Origin: Prevotella sp. UBA6429 | GTDB lineage: Bacteria > Bacteroidota > Bacteroidia > Bacteroidales > Bacteroidaceae | Assembly: GCA_002437285.1 (NCBI GenBank) | Contig: DJOV01000001.1 | Span: 1 to 21,379 of the forward strand | Direction: 5' to 3' | DNA: 21,379 nucleotides | Part shown: in pieces, positions 21,320 through 21,379 of the stretch | How the letters are laid out: every line of letters begins with the position of its first letter | Numbering within the stretch: the stretch's first letter is position 1 | Translations under genes and position numbers: made by a program | The notes under the pieces: model-generated | The model's input: only the letters and a program-made list of their open reading frames with translations | Database searches by the model: none | Told to the model about the DNA's origin: nothing

Positions 21320-21379
21320 GTGCAAAAGTTTATCACGGATTGCTGACGAAATAGAAAGCGGAAATGGCGTTTTTTGTCG

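Noticed and set aside
1..21379. CRISPR arrays, tRNA, rRNA, insertion sequences, phage genes
   Set aside because: I saw no regularly spaced repeats, cloverleaf or rRNA-like sequence, transposase motifs or phage structural genes.

Overview
The window looks like a stretch of core chromosome from a Bacteroidales bacterium, most likely a G+C-rich member of the Prevotellaceae. The grounds are: repeated Bacteroidetes-type promoters (TAnnTTTG -7 boxes, several with a TTTG/TTG -33 box about 19-20 nt upstream), little or no Shine-Dalgarno sequence before most starts, lipoproteins with acidic residues right after the lipobox cysteine, a secreted GH127 arabinofuranosidase with a Prevotella-style C-terminal tail, and the family-level look of DnaX, Mfd and dihydroorotase. 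The genus is inferred, not proven.

Layout. Positions 1-465 hold the possible start of a minus-strand gene running off the left edge and an AT-rich promoter region. 466-3594 encodes a 1042-residue secreted GH127 enzyme. 3693-4079 is a small, AT-richer, probably truncated secreted protein that joins a YD/RHS-like leader to an HEFGH metallopeptidase-like segment. dnaX (minus) and a DivIC/FtsB-type division gene (plus) diverge from two exact TTTG-N19-TAACTTTG promoters; the division gene overlaps a four-helix membrane protein. A DUF4369-like lipoprotein follows. Next comes a tight cluster: pyrC, a free-standing MetH activation domain, a membrane-anchored metallophosphoesterase and plsC. A Dpm1-type glycosyltransferase has its own promoter. 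A ~119-bp imperfect palindrome lies just before mfd, and a perfect 14-bp terminator separates mfd from a sodium:solute symporter. On the minus strand, gpx and trxB form a peroxide-defence pair. The right end carries two tandem, related, probably surface-exposed lipoproteins, a strong terminator and a promoter pointing out of the window.

How the genes fit together. Most are housekeeping: replication (dnaX), division (DivIC), transcription-coupled repair (mfd), pyrimidine synthesis (pyrC), methionine synthase upkeep (MetH activation domain), phospholipid synthesis (plsC) and lipid-linked sugar synthesis (Dpm1-like). The gpx-trxB pair has a clear biochemical link: the peroxidase carries Cys36/Cys64/Cys82 in the arrangement of thioredoxin-dependent enzymes, and TrxB supplies reduced thioredoxin.

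No CRISPR array, tRNA, rRNA, insertion sequence or complete novel system is visible. The items most worth a second look are the free-standing MetH activation module with Asn in place of the AdoMet-contacting Asp, the chimeric RHS/metallopeptidase remnant, the palindromic repeat before mfd, the tandem lipoprotein pair, and the terminator placed directly in front of the symporter start.
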